Shown: positions 5,957-6,075 of the stretch, piece by piece
How positions within the stretch are numbered: position 1 is the first letter of the stretch
How the letters are laid out: each line of letters begins with the position of its first letter
Notes under the pieces: generated by a model
Told to the model about the DNA's origin: nothing
Seen by the model: the letters and a program-made list of their open reading frames with translations, nothing else
Databases searched by the model: none
Position numbers and translations under genes: made by a program
Assembly (NCBI GenBank): GCA_017483405.1
Contig: JAFUWP010000404.1
Coordinates: 1 to 6,075 of the forward strand
Reading direction: 5' to 3'
DNA from: Oscillospiraceae bacterium
GTDB taxonomy: Bacteria; Bacillota; Clostridia; Oscillospirales; Ruminococcaceae
DNA: 6,075 bases

Positions 5957-6032
5957 GCTTCTGTAGCTCAGTCGGTAGAGCAAGGGACTGAAAATCCCTG
6001 TGTCGACGGTTCGATTCCGCCCGGAAGCACCA
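5957..6032 (+). tRNA. tRNA-Phe (anticodon GAA)
   Basis: The acceptor is GCTTCTG/CGGAAGC (5957-5963, 6022-6028) with one U-G pair. The D stem is GCTC/GAGC. The anticodon stem AGGGA/TCCCT has loop CTGAAAA, anticodon GAA (5990-5992), for phenylalanine. Discriminator A6029 and encoded CCA (6030-6032) follow. The T stem GACGG/CCGCC (6005-6009, 6017-6021) contains an A-C mismatch at its second pair (A6006, C6020); all other stems pair. It follows tRNA-Asp after only 2 nt, so the two are certainly cotranscribed and separated by processing. Confidence 0.96.
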
Positions 6033-6037
6033 TTCAT

Positions 6038-6075
6038 GCGGATTTAGCTCATCTGGTAGAGCGCCACCTTGCCAA
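6038..6075 (+). tRNA. tRNA-Gly (anticodon GCC), 3' truncated by window
   Basis: The first half of a cloverleaf is present: the 5' acceptor strand GCGGATT (6038-6044), D stem GCTC/GAGC with loop ATCTGGTA, the 5' anticodon stem CCACC and the complete loop TTGCCAA with anticodon GCC (6071-6073), for glycine. The window ends at the last loop base, so the 3' half is not seen. It starts 5 nt after the encoded CCA of tRNA-Phe and so belongs to the same operon. Confidence 0.93.

Noticed and set aside
1..6075. Search for mobile elements, CRISPR repeats, phage genes or defence systems
   Set aside because: The only long genes are core housekeeping genes with short intergenic gaps. No transposase, integrase, terminal repeats or regular repeat-spacer structure was seen. 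The partial tRNA-Gly could be an attachment site, but no integrase or duplicated tRNA end is present.

Overview
The window looks like a chromosomal housekeeping stretch from a low-to-mid GC Gram-positive anaerobe, most likely class Clostridia and possibly a Ruminococcus-like member of the Oscillospiraceae. The basis is the dnaK-dnaJ pair, a neighbouring Asp23/Gls24-fakA-recG cluster as in Bacillus subtilis (yloU-yloV ... recG), Firmicutes-style Shine-Dalgarno sequences (AGAAGGAG, AAGGGAG), and strong sigma-A type promoters. The genus is inferred from protein resemblance only. All genes lie on the + strand.

Layout. (1) Positions 2-112 hold the C-terminal tail of DnaK. A 98-nt gap with a GC-rich hairpin separates it from dnaJ (211-1377), a complete class I J-protein. 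A strong intrinsic terminator at 1394-1437 closes this chaperone unit. (2) A new promoter (1448-1476) starts about 10 nt after that terminator. It drives an Asp23/Gls24 family gene (1521-1856), the fatty acid kinase gene fakA (1876-3543) and recG (3577-5628). Intergenic gaps are only 19 and 33 nt, and each gene has its own good ribosome binding site, so this is very probably one operon. (3) The 167-nt gap 5629-5795 contains a weak AT-rich inverted repeat, an A/T-tract and a near-consensus promoter (TTGACA, 17 nt, TATACT). It leads into a tRNA cluster: Val(UAC), Asp(GUC), Phe(GAA) and Gly(GCC), the last cut by the window edge.

How they work together. DnaK and DnaJ form the Hsp70 folding machine. 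FakA phosphorylates exogenous or recycled fatty acids bound to FakB, which is not in this window, feeding them into phospholipid synthesis. The Asp23-family protein is a small soluble protein of poorly known role, often found beside fakA. RecG is the branch-migrating helicase that remodels stalled replication forks. The tRNAs are an independent stable-RNA operon.

I found no mobile element, CRISPR array, defence system or other clearly new system, and the protein content is ordinary. The observations worth a second look are regulatory: a possible hairpin-bridged Shine-Dalgarno in front of dnaJ, a perfect 12-bp palindrome at the predicted transcription start of the asp23-fakA-recG operon, a 12-bp exact repeat of that promoter's -10 region at the start codon, a shared T/A-tract upstream of both promoters, and a terminator-like structure inside recG facing the minus strand.
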